Below, one piece after another: positions 13,301-22,292 of a stretch of 64,000 nucleotides of DNA; the stretch's first letter is position 1, and every line of letters starts with the position of its first letter. The stretch covers positions 17,791,581 through 17,855,580 of the forward strand of contig CM039465.1 in the NCBI GenBank assembly GCA_022414725.1, given 5' to 3'. The notes beneath the pieces are model-generated. The model saw only the letters and a list, made by a program, of their open reading frames with translations, made no database searches and was not told the DNA's origin. Source of the DNA: Microglena sp. YARC (Eukaryota; Chlorophyta; Chlorophyceae; Chlamydomonadales; Chlamydomonadaceae). The translations under genes were made by a program, and so were the position numbers.

Positions 13301-16300
13301 GCCTCCTTGCCGGCCAGGCTGAACAGACGGCTGTTTTCGTCACGTTGGATGTGGTTGCAATCGATGTGGGTCTGCGAGGAGTAGGAGGAGGGTTGTGAGT
13401 TGCCAAGGTATTGGGAGGGGTATAAAAAGGTTATAAGCGGTGGCAGCGGTAGCCTCGGCCTCCTTGCCGGCCAGGCTGAACAGACGGCTGTTTTCATCAC
13501 GTTGGATGTGGTTGCAATCGATGTGGGTCTGCCAGGTGTAGGAGGAGGGTTGTGAGTTGTAGAGGTATTGGGAGGGGTATAAGGGTTATAAGCGGCGGTG
13601 GCGTGCTAGCCCCGGCCTCCTTGTGGGGGGTTGACGGGATGGGTTGTGGGTGGTGGGGCGTTGTGGGGGGTTGACGGATGATAATATGCTGAGTAATTGT
13701 GAGAAGTAGAAGCTTAAAATGATAGAAGATGTATGAGATGCCCAACAACATGAACAAGAGGTTCTGCAGAGGAAGCCACGGCAGTCTCAGTACAACAAGA
13801 GGAATTGTGGTGTGTTGGGGGTTGCCGGGATGGGTTGTGGGGGGTGGGGCGTTGTGGGTGGCCTCACCTTGACGAGGAATCGTGAGGAGTATAAGCTTAA
13901 CATGATAGAAGATGTGCATAAGATGCCCAACTACATGAGCAACAAAAAACTGAACTTGAAGAGGGCATGCATGGCGCGCTGCCTTGGGTCGACGCGCATG
14001 GGGTCGGCTCTGAAATGCCTTGGGTCGACGCGCATGGGGTCGGCTCTGAAATGGGTCCTCAACATATATAACATAAAGCAGGGTATGTAACATGAACAAC
14101 AAAAAGGCTGAACTTGAAGAGGGCATGCATGGCGCAGTGCCATGGGTTGACGCGCATGGGGGCGGCTCTGAAAGGGGTCCTCAACATATATAACATATAG
14201 CAGGGTATGTAACATGAACAACAGAAAGGCTCACCTTGAAGAGGGCATGCATGGCTCGCTGCCTTGGGTTGACGCGCATGGGGGCGGCTCTGAAAGTGCC
14301 GGTGATGGTGACCCTGTCACCGGGGCGACACACATCCACGTTGGACTCGAACACAAAGAGGGAAACGGCATGGGGGGTCTCGCCCTCGGGGATATCGTTG
14401 GGCCGCTCCTGGGATTGGTGGGTTGTATAAGTTGCTTTTTTGGTAGGTAGGTTGGTTGTTAATGTTGCAAGGGATGGTTGGTTGGAATGGCACATGCTGG
14501 AGTCTCGCCCTCAGGGGTGTCTTTGGGTCGCTCCTGGGATTGGTTGGTAGGTTGCATAAGTTGTTTTTTGGCAGGTTGGTTGGTAAGTTGTAAATGTTGC
14601 AAGAGATGGTTGGTTGAGATGGCACATGCTGGACCGACACACATAGAGGGACCAAGGCGTGGGGAGTCTCGCCCCCGGGGATGTCATTGGGTCGCTCCTG
14701 GGGTTGGTTGATGGATTGCATAAGTTGTTTTTTGGTAGGTAGGTTGGTAGGTTGTTGAAAGGGATGGTTGGTTGGGATGGTACATGCTGGACCGACACAC
14801 ATAGAGGGACCAAGGCGTGGGGAGTCTCGCCCTCGGGGATATCGTTGGGTCGCTCCTGGGGTTGGTTGGTTGGTTGCATAAGTTGGTTGCGTGTGCTGGT
14901 TTCTTGGCAGGTTGCAAATATTGGTTGCAAGTGATGGTTGGTTGGTAGGTTGCATAAGTTGGTTGCGTGTGCTGGTTTCTTGGCAGGTTGCAAATATTGG
15001 TTGCAAGTGATGGTTGGTTGGTAGGTTGCATAAGTTGGTTGCGTGTGCTATTTTCTTGGTAGGTTGCAAATATTGGTTGCAAGTGATGGTTGAAAGTGCT
15101 ATTTTCTGGGTAGATTGGTTGCAAGTGATGGTTGGTTGGGATGGCACATGCTTAGGGAACGGCGAATCATATGATGTTGCCCAAAGACGAGTATGATATC
15201 ATATGATATCATACAAAAATCATATGATTAAAGTTACCAAGTCAGACCGCCGGCATCATATGATATCATATGATGACATGATATCATATTGCCTATCCCT
15301 ACACAGGCTGGATTCAAACATGATGACGGAGACGGCATGGGGGATCTTGTCCTCAAGGACCCTTAACACAATGCACTACTATCACCCAGCACACCAGTTG
15401 ACCTGCCTACTGCTCCACCTTAATTTGGCACACCCAGCACCACCCAGTACCCCACCATCGCCCACCCAGTGCTCCACCTACTCCACTATCAGCCGCCCAC
15501 CCACTACCCCACCATCGCCCACCCAGTGCTCCACCTACTCCACTATCAGCCGCCCACCCACTACCCCACCATCGCCCACCCAGAGCTCCACCTACTCCAC
15601 TATCAGCCGCCCACCCACTGCCCCACCATCGCCCACCCAGAGCTCCACCTACTCCACTATCACCCGCCCACTACCCCACCATCGCCCACCCAGTGCTCCA
15701 CCTACTCCATTATCACCCGCCCACCCACTACCCCACCATCGCCCACCCAGTGCCCTACCACCACCCAGCGTACCTGCATCACCCACCTACCCCCCCACCA
15801 CCCAGCGTACCTGCATCTTGACCAGCTGCTTGTCAGTGAAGGAGCACAAGTTGTGGATCAGAGCATTGGTCCACTTGCTGCCGCAGCTATTGCACTTCTC
15901 AGGCTCATCTACCTTGCCTCCGCATATGGCAACCTCTGCCACCATCTGACAGCGCTCGCATCGGAAGTATCCAGTCCTACAGCAATAAAATAATATAGTA
16001 ATGTTATGCGGCAATAATAGTATACGGCAATAAATAAGATATGTATGTTCCAGTCCAGGGGTAGGCCAAATAGGCTAAAGGGACTTGCCCAGATAACAAG
16101 GCGATGATGGTATACGGCAATTATAGTTGAGCCAGTGCAGTTGTATAATATGGAAATAAATAGTTTTTTTGGCGGATGTTTCCTGTCCTGTGAGGAGGAA
16201 ACAAAAGATTTTAGTATGGGAAGTGAACATAGCCAGGAGACATTTATTTTGGTGCTGGAACGGGCTGGACGGCAAGTAAAACCCACAGTTGTAATATGGA

Positions 16301-17910
16301 TGACAGTGTTGTTCTCAAAGTATTCAAACCAGGTAGTACAACAGGATTCAAACCAGGTAGTACAACAGGATTCAAAATATTTAGTACAAAAGTTTTCAAA
16401 CCAGATAGTACAACAGGATTCAAACCAGGTAGTACAACAGTATTGAAACCAGGTAGTACAACGGTATTCAAACCAGACAGTACAAAAGGATTCAAACCAC
16501 AGCCTTGGTCAAGATATCCAATGTAAGCTACAGGATTCAAACCAGATATTACAAAAGGATCCAAACCACAGCCGTGATCAACATATCAATGCAACCTACC
16601 TGATGTCAGGAATGATGGGGCTTGTCCTTGTGACCATGCCCTCCACACAGATAAGCTTGTCAACATCTGAAGGGTCCAGGTCACGGATGGTCTTCTTCTC
16701 CTCCAGATTGAAGGGGCGGCACTGGCAGGGTGAATCGGAGGTTGGGAGTGTTTGGTGGTTTGGGTGGTGTGTTTGGTGGTGTTTGCTGGTGGTTTGGGTG
16801 GTGTAGGTGGTTGATGGTCTTCATTTCTTTCAGCTTGTGGGGCGGCACTGGTGGGAAGAGGGTGGATAGGTGGCTGGGTGGGTGGGCCAGGTGGTTGGGT
16901 GGATAGGTGGCTGGGAGGGAGGCTAGGTGGTTGGGTGGATAGGTGGCTGGCTGGGTGGACTAGGTGGTTGGGTGGATAGGTGGCTGGCTGGGTGGGCTAG
17001 GTGGTTGGGTAGATAAGTGGCTTGGTGGGAAGCTAGGTGGTTGGGTTGATAGGTGGCTGGCTAGGTGGGCTAGGTGGTTGGGTGGGCTGGGGGGAGTTGG
17101 TTAGATCAATGTGTTGCAGTGGTATAATGTTCGGGCATATTTTATAATGCCTTGGGCATAGGTGTTGCAGTGATATGGGGGGAGGAGTGTGTATGTTAGA
17201 CCAATGCGTTGCGGGTGTTAGGGACTGGTAATCAGTGATGAAGGTTGAATGATGTAGACATGTATAGGTTTTCGTACTTTGATCTTTTGGGAGGTGGTGT
17301 GAACATAGTGTTGCGTTCCACCAGCACATGATGGCTGGTAAAACAAGCCTGCTCCGCAACATCCGTGAGCTGCCTTCTAAAAACTTCCCCCAAAAAGAAA
17401 TACAACATAGCATCGATATGAGTTGGATCTTACGATGATGTCGGGGGGAGTGTCATGCGGGCCGTACACAACAGCGCCCAACTGGATATCCTTGACAATG
17501 TCGTCAAAGATTGGGAGGACCTCTCGGGGGTAGTTGACCAGCCAACTGCAACAGGAAACAGCATTGGTTGTGGTGAGGTGATATATCCAAGCAAATGTCG
17601 TGAGGTGGTGTACATTGTCGAGAGGTGGTATTTACAGCAATATTGTGGTGAGGGCAACGTTGTGGTTTAAACATCCACATTCTGTAGAGGTGGTATGCAG
17701 CAAGGTGCTGAGGTGGTCTACAGTCAGATACATAAGTGGGCGAGTTAGGTGGCAGGCCATCGGTTAGCCACAGGATACAAGACCACTGGTAGAGAGAGAG
17801 AGGGAGGGCGGGGGGGAGGAGAGAGAGAGTGAGCGAGAGGGAGCGAGGGTGATGAGGGTTTCTGTAGCTGTAGAGGAGCCTACAGCTTGCACGGGTGTCA
17901 GCTGTGTCCA

Positions 17911-17961
<51 letters not shown>

Positions 17962-20773
17962 AAGATGGTCTCTGTAGCTGTAAATGAGCCTGTTGCTTGC
18001 ACGGTGTTAGCTGTGTCCACATTCAGAGAGACAGACAGAGAATGGGATAGAGAATGTGTGTGCATGTGAGAGACTGTGTGTGGGATAGAGGATGTGTGTA
18101 TGTGAGTTAGAGAATGTGTGTGTGTGAGAGGGGGTTGAGGGCTTCTGTACCTGTAAAGCATCCTGTCGCTTGCGCGGATGTCAGCAGTGTCCACATTCAC
18201 CACTGTCTCGCGGTCTTCGGCGGCCTGCTTGACCAGGGTGAAGTACTTGGCGTCTTCAATCCCGTCCACCTCATCGGCATCTCTATAGTGGTTCAGGAAG
18301 CGGTTGATCTTGTTCCTCAGCACCTCGGCGTTGATGCTGGTGCCCCAGATCACTGTGTTGTCTCCATCCATGGTGTCTGTCTCGTCCTCGTCAATCTGCA
18401 TTGGGCGATGTTTTAAGTCGGTGTTACTACCAAGCCAAGCCATGTAACCAATGTTTTGATTGTTACTGCTAAGCCAAGCCATGTAACGAAGTTCAATTTC
18501 AAGGTTTGCCGTGGGAAGGGGGTCACTAGCATGAGCATGACAGAATGCTGGTTCCCCATATCACAATTTGTCACCCTCCATGGTGTCTGTCGTGTCCTCG
18601 TCGATCAGCATTTTGAATGTCGGTGTTACTACCAAGCCAAGCCATGTAACCAAGTTTATTTGCAAGGTTTGCTTTGGGAAGGGGGGCACTTGCATGACAG
18701 GATGCGTGTATTCGCAGCTGGAGTTTATGGATGGTAATGATTGAGAACACATCAACAGGCTAGTGATCTTGGGTATCCTGTATTGAATGACTTTTACACC
18801 GCGCCCAGTGTGACCAAGAGAGCATAATAATATGAGATATACACTCTTATATACATTTTAAAATATGTCGTTAATTGGGTATAAAATATATTGTAGCAAT
18901 TCAGGGAATGATTTGGGAGCTGGGTTTTTGAAAAAAAACTGAAGACTTCGCATCACAAATTTGGCCCGAAATCTGACAATTCTGGGAAATTTGGCCTGAG
19001 ATCTACGAAGTCTAACCTCTGAACCCAATTCATCCTCTGAATTGCTGAAAAGGATAACACTTTAGCTATAAAGCATGTAATAAAGAAGTTGAGACCTTTT
19101 GCTCCCAGTCTTTATAACTAAATAATACATAAAAGATAGTACGCCGTATTACGAGGCGTGAGGTTGAGAGGGCCAGCCAGTTTGCTTTCGCTTGGGCCAA
19201 CCACCAATCCCAGTCTTTAAAATAACTTACGTTGGGGATCTTTTGCATTGAGCTGGGTGAACGAATAGCTGGATTCTGGATGTTGGGCCGGGCCGGGCGG
19301 GGACCAACATCAGCCCTACCGACACGGTTGGGCCTTCCAGTCGTGGGGAGCCCAGTGGTCCTGGTTCCAAAACTGGCGGAAGGGGCAGCGCGCAAAGGGG
19401 TTCTGGGTTGGGCACTGGCGCTGCCTCCTTGGGAGATCTCAGGCAGTTCTGTTGCTCCGTTCTCTGATATGGGGGGTAGGGACATAGATGGCTCCGGTTG
19501 CTGCTGCATTGAGCCTGGAGAAGGGGAGAGGGATACGTTAATGAGGATGTGCAGGTGGTGATGATGATGATGCTGTTGATGCTGATCATGTTAGTAATGA
19601 TGGTCATGATGGTAACGGTGATCATAACGGTTTACTGAAGATCATGATGGTTATGATGATCATGGTGGTAATGATAATGGAATGAATGAATAGGTAAAAG
19701 AGTGGAGGAAAGAGGGGAAGACATTCTGGCAAACTTGAGAGGGTGTCAGTCATGCTAAAACACAAGATGGCGGAGGCAAGGGTGTGGTAGGCAAGGACAG
19801 GGGGAGGTAGGCAAGTCAAGGGGGTGGTAGGCGAGGACAGGGGGAGGTAGGCAAGTCAAGGGGGTGTTAGGCAAGGACAGGGCGTGGGAGGAGGCAGTGA
19901 GGTAGAAACACAATCTGATATGGCAACCGCACCTTCAGGGGAGAGAGGAGCAACACTGGGAGAAGCAGCACCTGCAGTGGAAACCGTCGCATACATTCAG
20001 TTTTGGAGCACCTTATTCACGATTGCACCATTCACCAATTCATATTTTTAAATGCTCAGCTCCACGAAGCTGGGTATGACCGGTATGACTCTACACTAGT
20101 TGGGCAAGTCCCTTCAGCCTAGTAGGCTACCCTGGACTACCCCTGGACATTCTTTTAATAGGCAGAACAGAACACGGTAAGCAGTGTAACATCAGCCTAA
20201 CACAGCGCGGGATAGTCAGGCTGCTACAGCTAGGATTGCATCATCTGGGCAGCCTATCTTGGCACTGCTAGCCTGGTGTACAGGCTGCTATAACCACCAG
20301 CATTGAAGTACAAAATATCTGTAAACTTTGGGTTTTAACTCAAATGAACTCGATCAGGACTCATTCATTTAAACTAGAGATTCAGCTAGGGTTGTGTCCT
20401 TGGAGCAGACTATCTTGGCACCTGACGCTGGGGGTTTCATGTTTCATAGTATGCTTTGAGATCAATGACTGAAGTGCGTTGGAAACAGGCTGCAGACTCC
20501 AGACCATAAGCATCTGTAAATCTGAAGCCACACCTCCAACAGTTTGATTTCGTTCTGTATTTTCTTTACTTGTGCAGCAGGCAGGCCAGACGACTTATAG
20601 CATACTCCTGCATCTCTCTCTCCCTTTCTCCCTTCAACCAACTCCTTTACCAAGCCTGCGACACGCCGTTCGGTCCATTCCGTCACAGATACTGGTCGCA
20701 ACTCACCCCTGCTGGCCCCACTCCTGCCCGATGTTGCCGGGCTTCCTGCAGATTTGAAATTGATACAGCGCAC
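7218..20773 (-). CDS. MCM4: MCM4, DNA replication licensing helicase subunit (15 exons)
   Basis: MCM4 is one of six AAA+ subunits of the nuclear MCM2-7 helicase, which is loaded at origins and unwinds DNA in S phase. Exons, listed 5' to 3': 20773-20707, 19971-19933, 19514-19231, 18395-18151, 17545-17434, 16721-16600, 15976-15811, 14408-14235, 13371-13120, 12262-12153, 11425-11221, 10498-10218, 9898-9785, 8323-about 7889, and a possible last exon 7344-7218. Phases agree from exon 1 to exon 13. Residue numbers are approximate. The N-terminus is Ser/Pro-rich. The MCM N-domain starts at [13 protein letters not shown] Cys4 zinc finger has C296, C299, C318 and C321. Walker A is [11 protein letters not shown] with Lys near 559, Walker B is CIDEFDKM near 615-622, and the arginine-finger segment is LLTRFDL near 686. 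An Ala-rich insert lies in exon 9. VIWGT, IDEFDKM and the zinc finger favour MCM4 over its paralogues. Exon 14 is frame-disrupted. The exact start codon is uncertain. Confidence 0.94.
7360..7700. repeat. Decayed tandem repeat with GTTCCAGGAGAAA core
   Basis: Four related segments of roughly 80-110 bp carry variants of TGTTCCAGGAGAAAGGG followed by GTGAGT-like sequence. The core overlaps the acceptor edge of the proposed last MCM4 exon, like the exon-edge arrays elsewhere in the window. Confidence 0.5.
7889..8323 (-). CDS. MCM4: MCM4 exon 14, frame-disrupted
   Basis: After acceptor AACAG the frame starts [19 protein letters not shown], the helical lid region that follows the AAA+ core. It runs through [12 protein letters not shown] and then loses the expected sensor-2 segment; pieces such as SVATP, LQLE and ARMLHLKER appear in alternating frames. 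The frame returns with [18 protein letters not shown], matching the segment after the sensor-2 helix, and meets a TGA at 7889. The phase from exon 13 is also off by one. Several single-base indels explain this better than true loss, because the alternating frames together cover the family sequence. Confidence 0.75.
   Translation of the reverse strand, partial: DVIPKACLQDYIAFSRLAVNPKITDPEALLRAGDAYRELRRDGRGAQGNSSPLSVATPLAVGSPYRLSETPLGPHAALEGEARAGQESRGYRDWWLHSPWRGVGDASASGDGVIDMDNIITGSSTATREFVTKGLRTLDMMRTI
8690..9135. repeat. About 70-bp tandem repeat in the MCM4 intron
   Basis: Around seven imperfect copies of a unit containing ACCATGATATTCAAGCTTTA and CGTGCTTTACTGTGCATA. It lies between exons 14 and 13, with many small indels between copies. 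Confidence 0.75.
9285..9335 (-). repeat. Copy of the 3' edge of MCM4 exon 13
   Basis: The segment repeats the exon 13 end (coding for LVSLYYEG and the following Ser-Pro) and its donor, with a few changes. It lies across the 46-bp array from the real exon end at 9785, so the array is bracketed by two copies of the exon edge. Confidence 0.75.
9330..9715. repeat. 46-bp (2 x 23) tandem repeat
   Basis: Alternating units GCATGGTATATATGCTGTAC and GCATGACATATATGCTGTAC repeat about eight times, very regularly from 9540 on. Open minus-strand frames full of [10 protein letters not shown] are repeat artefacts. Confidence 0.85.
9785..9898 (-). CDS. MCM4: MCM4 exon 13
   Basis: Begins by completing the arginine-finger Phe codon and reads [20 protein letters not shown], then [10 protein letters not shown]. 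Acceptor ACAAACAG, donor GTAAGC. Its phase matches exon 12. Confidence 0.92.
10050..10100 (+). repeat. Dispersed family A copy (TTGGGCAAGTCCC)
   Basis: Contains TTGGGCAAGTCCCTTTAGCC followed by a CCCCTG-type end. The same sequence in either orientation recurs near 16045, 20098, 38435, 38997, 42350, 45030, 47870, 48620 and 56690. It forms the ends of the foldback element at 47862-48676, so isolated copies are probably remnants of that family. A TTAGCCCCTCCTGATA motif 40 bp upstream is also shared with the foldback element. Confidence 0.8.
10218..10498 (-). CDS. MCM4: MCM4 exon 12 (Walker B)
   Basis: Carries [20 protein letters not shown] with the Walker B acid pair, the pre-sensor hairpin region [20 protein letters not shown], sensor 1 ([10 protein letters not shown]) and ends in LLTR. 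Acceptor CTGCAG, donor GTTTGT. Confidence 0.96.
10505..11195. repeat. GT-rich intronic array with copies of the exon 12 acceptor edge
   Basis: Plus-strand GTTGGGGGTTGGGTTGTG variants fill the intron between exons 12 and 11. Copies of the exon 12 start with its CTGCAG acceptor recur near 10668-10695 and 10945-10980, with a shorter trace near 11045. Open frames on both strands here are low-complexity artefacts. Confidence 0.8.
11221..11425 (-). CDS. MCM4: MCM4 exon 11 (Walker A)
   Basis: Reads [20 protein letters not shown], then the P-loop [31 protein letters not shown] and GLTAYVTR. Acceptor CGCTCAG, donor GTGAGA; phases fit on both sides. Confidence 0.96.
11575..12140. repeat. Purine-rich array carrying two extra copies of the exon 10 donor edge
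   Basis: GGAGAAAGGAGGGGAATGGG-type sequence repeats in blocks. Inside it, copies of the last 45-50 bases of exon 10 with a donor occur at 11765-11812 (donor GTAAGT) and 11958-11995 (donor GTGAGT), ahead of the real exon end at 12153. Confidence 0.85.
12153..12262 (-). CDS. MCM4: MCM4 exon 10
   Basis: Reads [20 protein letters not shown], then [17 protein letters not shown], the linker just before the AAA+ core (compare the APSIYEHEDIKK type of segment in other MCM4 proteins). Acceptor GACAG, donor GTGAGT. Confidence 0.94.
12306..12366 (+). repeat. Dispersed family B copy (GGTTGGCCCCAGTGC)
   Basis: Contains GGTTGGCCCCAGTGC, then TCTGGCC and AACCTCACGCCTCGT. Other copies lie at 19148-19208 (minus) and 38346-38404 (plus), with a diverged one near 43680-43735. 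Confidence 0.75.
12530..12690. mobile_element. MITE-like element rich in CATATGATATCATATG
   Basis: Starts GGGGACCGGCATATCATATG and ends in a reversed form ATGCTGTTCCCTA, with CATATGATATCATATG palindromes between. The same 150-bp architecture recurs at 15165-15305 and 42645-42805. No coding capacity. Confidence 0.7.
13120..13371 (-). CDS. MCM4: MCM4 exon 9
   Basis: Reads [20 protein letters not shown], then an alanine-rich stretch (eight Ala in a row) and a Gln/Asp-rich tail ending NMSHEE. The first residues match the end of the MCM N-domain. The Ala/Glu-rich part is a low-complexity insert between the N-domain and the AAA+ linker. Confidence 0.92.
13420..13640 (-). repeat. Partial copies of MCM4 exon 9 in the upstream intron
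   Basis: At 13447-13535 the first part of exon 9 is repeated with an acceptor-like edge, preceded by a run resembling the exon's flanking intron. A shorter trace lies near 13605-13620. Confidence 0.8.
13730..14200 (-). repeat. Repeated copies of the exon 8 donor edge
   Basis: Copies of the end of exon 8 (coding for [16 protein letters not shown]) occur at about 13950-14020, 14020-14050 (core only) and 14105-14180, each except the core-only one followed by a donor-like CAAG-GT junction, before the real exon end at 14235. Confidence 0.85.
14235..14408 (-). CDS. MCM4: MCM4 exon 8
   Basis: Reads [20 protein letters not shown], then [20 protein letters not shown] and [11 protein letters not shown], the OB-fold part of the N-domain. 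Acceptor ATCCCAG, donor GTGAGC; exactly 58 codons. Confidence 0.95.
14440..15145. repeat. Array of exon 8 acceptor-edge copies and GGTTGGTTGCA units
   Basis: Copies of the first 40-70 bases of exon 8 with its acceptor lie near 14510-14548, 14640-14702 and 14800-14862. They are separated by repeats of TTGGTTGGTAGGTTGCATAA. From 14875 on a roughly 80-bp unit repeats about three times. Frames rich in [10 protein letters not shown] are artefacts. Confidence 0.85.
15165..15305. mobile_element. MITE-like element, CATATGATATCATATG family
   Basis: Begins TAGGGAACGGCGAATCATAT and ends TTGCCTATCCCTA, so the ends are short imperfect inverted repeats (TAGGGA..GGC). Same family as 12530-12690 and 42645-42805. 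Confidence 0.75.
15420..15810. repeat. About 57-70 bp repeat at the MCM4 exon 7 donor
   Basis: CCCACCATCGCCCACCCAGT and CTCCACCTACTCCACTATCA alternate about five times. Next to the exon the unit includes the exon 7 end and its donor (CAGCGTACCTGCATC on the plus strand), duplicated at about 15766-15783. Confidence 0.85.
15811..15976 (-). CDS. MCM4: MCM4 exon 7 (zinc finger)
   Basis: Contains [12 protein letters not shown], then [18 protein letters not shown] and [10 protein letters not shown]. The Cys4 zinc finger supports MCM double-hexamer contacts in this family. Acceptor CTGTAG, donor GTACGC. Confidence 0.95.
16310..16560 (+). repeat. About 21-bp tandem repeat
   Basis: Variants of TTCAAACCAGGTAGTACAAC repeat about ten times within the intron between exons 7 and 6. 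A family A copy lies just before it at 16042-16100. Confidence 0.85.
16600..16721 (-). CDS. MCM4: MCM4 exon 6
   Basis: Reads [20 protein letters not shown], then [20 protein letters not shown]; matches the segment before the zinc finger in MCM proteins (V-x-G-M-V-x-R). Acceptor TGCCAG, donor GTAGGT. Confidence 0.95.
16740..17100. repeat. GGTGG/GGCTGG intronic array with an exon 6 edge copy
   Basis: Units of TAGGTGGCTGGGTGGGCTAG repeat through the intron. A decayed copy of the exon 6 acceptor edge lies near 16815-16850. From 17100 to 17430 the intron holds no further structure I can name. Confidence 0.75.
17434..17545 (-). CDS. MCM4: MCM4 exon 5
   Basis: Reads [20 protein letters not shown], then [17 protein letters not shown]. 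The [11 protein letters not shown] segment corresponds to the SYPQEVIPTFD type region of MCM4. Acceptor TTGCAG, donor GTAAGA. Confidence 0.93.
17790..18130. repeat. GA microsatellite with two copies of the exon 4 donor edge
   Basis: (GA)n at about 17917-17957 and shorter GA-rich runs separate copies of the exon 4 end (coding NVDTAD..R) at about 17865-17915 and 17965-18025. The real exon end is at 18151. Confidence 0.85.
18151..18395 (-). CDS. MCM4: MCM4 exon 4
   Basis: Begins [20 protein letters not shown], then [18 protein letters not shown] and ends DRMLY. The acidic run followed by VIWGT is the standard entry to the MCM4 N-domain. Acceptor TGCAG, donor GTACAG. Confidence 0.95.
18540..18660 (-). 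repeat. Copy of MCM4 exon 4 start in the upstream intron
   Basis: The first 40 or so bases of exon 4, with about 50 bases of the intron before it, are repeated near 18570-18660. The intron from 18660 to 19147 and 19209-19230 shows nothing else recognisable. Confidence 0.75.
19148..19208 (-). repeat. Dispersed family B copy
   Basis: Reverse-orientation copy of the GGTTGGCCC family, ending in the ACGAGGCGTGAGGTTGAG motif seen in plus-strand view. Confidence 0.75.
19231..19514 (-). CDS. MCM4: MCM4 exon 3
   Basis: Ser/Pro/Arg-rich N-terminal tail: [20 protein letters not shown] and then several RTPL, RSPS motifs. Such tails in MCM4 are disordered targets of DDK and CDK; here that role is inferred from family knowledge only. 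Acceptor CTCCAG, donor GTAAGT. Confidence 0.8.
19550..19930. repeat. ATG/GAT-rich and GGGGGTGGTAGGCAAG repeats
   Basis: GATGATGATG-type sequence at 19555-19680, then three to four copies of GGGGGTGGTAGGCAAGTCAA at 19795-19890. No coding evidence. Confidence 0.65.
19933..19971 (-). CDS. MCM4: MCM4 exon 2 (micro-exon)
   Basis: A 39-base exon between ACTGCAG and GTGCGG reads [12 protein letters not shown] in the phase that joins exons 1 and 3. Short, Ser/Pro-rich, so support comes mainly from splice sites and phase. Confidence 0.55.
20098..20160 (+). repeat. Dispersed family A copy
   Basis: TTGGGCAAGTCCCTTCAGCC followed by CTACCCCTGGAC. The rest of the intron, 19972-20706, shows no other recognisable element. 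Confidence 0.75.
20707..20773 (-). CDS. MCM4: MCM4 exon 1 (proposed start)
   Basis: From ATG at 20773 the frame reads [20 protein letters not shown] up to a GTGAGT donor and joins exon 2 in phase. A longer frame from an ATG at 20964 (MAGRKKSASQGARAKLTDRD) has a more natural-looking start but ends at this donor one phase off, so it would need a frameshift. Start choice is uncertain. Confidence 0.45.
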
Positions 20774-21546
20774 GTTAGAAGCCTGGCAGTGTCAAAGTGA
20801 AAGGTGCACAATCCGAATGCGCGCCCAAATGCATAAGGAGCCGAACGCGACAACAGAATGCCCTCGACCCCCTGCCCAATGCAAAACTCCCTCGCAGAAA
20901 TCATATCCCTGTCCGTCAATTTGGCTCGCGCACCCTGAGACGCGGATTTCTTGCGACCAGCCATTCTCAGATTGCTTTAGATGCGGTTTGAAGAGTGAGT
21001 TGGGAGCAAGAGAGATCTTCTCGCAGGGAATTCGAAAGCCGGGTTGGCAGAAAGGAATCAAGGACAACTAAGATCTATCGCTGCTACTGGATGATTGACA
21101 AAGCTCAGAATGCGGAATACTCAGACGCGCGCACACGATTTTTGATTAGGGGAACGCTCGCTAATTTGAAACTTTTGAATTTTCGTACGAGCATTTTCGG
21201 GCGAGGCCCCCCCAAAACTGTACAATCGACCGTGACGTCACCTAGCTACCTCCTCTACCACCTGCACGCCGACTTCATGCCACTATGTTCTCATTCTCCC
21301 CCAATCGCGGCATTTCCGCCATCTCACATCGATTGCGCTCTGCTACGCTCAATTGCGCCCCAAAACAGCAACAATTGCCCTGTCGAGCGCATTTATCTCC
21401 CTTTTCGCCCCCATCGTGTTCTGCTACCCCATCCTTTCCCCACCACTGAGCTCAAGGGTACAAAAACAATTCAACGGCCGTCGATATTCTATTTTCGGCT
21501 TATCTATAACCAATAGGGCGAAATTCATCGTATTCTGATACGAGAA
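20774..21546. promoter_or_regulatory. Head-to-head intergenic region, probable bidirectional promoter
   Basis: MCM4 leaves to the left and the NusB-RsmB-like gene to the right, so this stretch of up to 770 bp should hold both promoters. A perfect TGACGTCA palindrome (bZIP/CRE-type site) is at 21233-21240. E2F-like TTTCCGCC sequence lies near 21314. No TATA box is obvious. Functional assignment is inference. Confidence 0.4.
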
Positions 21547-22292
21547 ATGAACACAATTGGCTCCCCGGCCGTAGCCCCAAAGGCCAGTGGCACTCTGGGC
21601 AGACTCCCACCCACACGGCCAGGAGCAGCTCGGGGCAGTACCCATCCCATGCAGCATGCATCCAATCCCAGAGTGCCTGCATGGAGCCCTGTGGTAAGAC
21701 TCCCACCTGCGGGGCTAAGGGCTGTACAAGGCAATACAAACCCCATGCAGCCTTCATCCACGCCCAGAGTGGCTGCATGGAGCTACACATCACTAGGGGA
21801 GCAGGCCTGTGGGCTTGCCCCCTTTAAAAACGCCGCAGTGGTGGGATCCATGCAGCAGGGGGGCCACGCCCACAGAAAAAGCACCATCCCAGGCAGCACA
21901 GAGGATGGGAGAGGTGCAGGTGGTGGGTCGGCAATTAGCAGCGGTAGGCGATATGGAGACAGAGATCGGAACTATGACAATCAAGCTTCAAGGGGTGGCA
22001 GAGACGAGCGCTATGGTGCTAGCGGCGGGCGGTCTAGTGGTGGCGGTGGGCGATTCAGTGATAGGAGCAGAGGACAACTACCCCCTGGCTCACGAGAAGG
22101 CAACAGGCATAAGGACTCGCTGTTCAACCCTGATCCCCATGAGGCCGAGGGCGGCAGCATTAAGGGGCCTCTTAACCCGAGCCGCCTGATGGCAGTGGTA
22201 CAATTGCTTCGGCTTGAGGCCGACTACTTTGGCGTCAGCCCGGAAGTCAAAGAAATGGCCCTTGCCCCTCCTGCACAGTTGCCAGATCTAAG
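21547..22292 (+). CDS. NusB-RsmB-like gene, exon 1
   Basis: Starts at ATG 21547 after GATACGAGAA. Encodes the transit-peptide-like leader, RGG/RSS-rich segment (for example ASRGGRDERYGASGGRSSGG) and the first NusB helix NPSRLMAVVQLLRLEADYFG. Ends LPDL plus AG of an Arg codon at donor GTGAGA. The leader has two related segments (PMQHASNPRVPAW and PMQPSSTPRVAAW). Confidence 0.8.

Noticed and set aside
20683..20964. MAGRKKSASQGARAKLTDRD as the start of MCM4
   Set aside because: It reaches the donor at 20706 in a phase that does not match exon 2. Kept only as an alternative that needs a frameshift.
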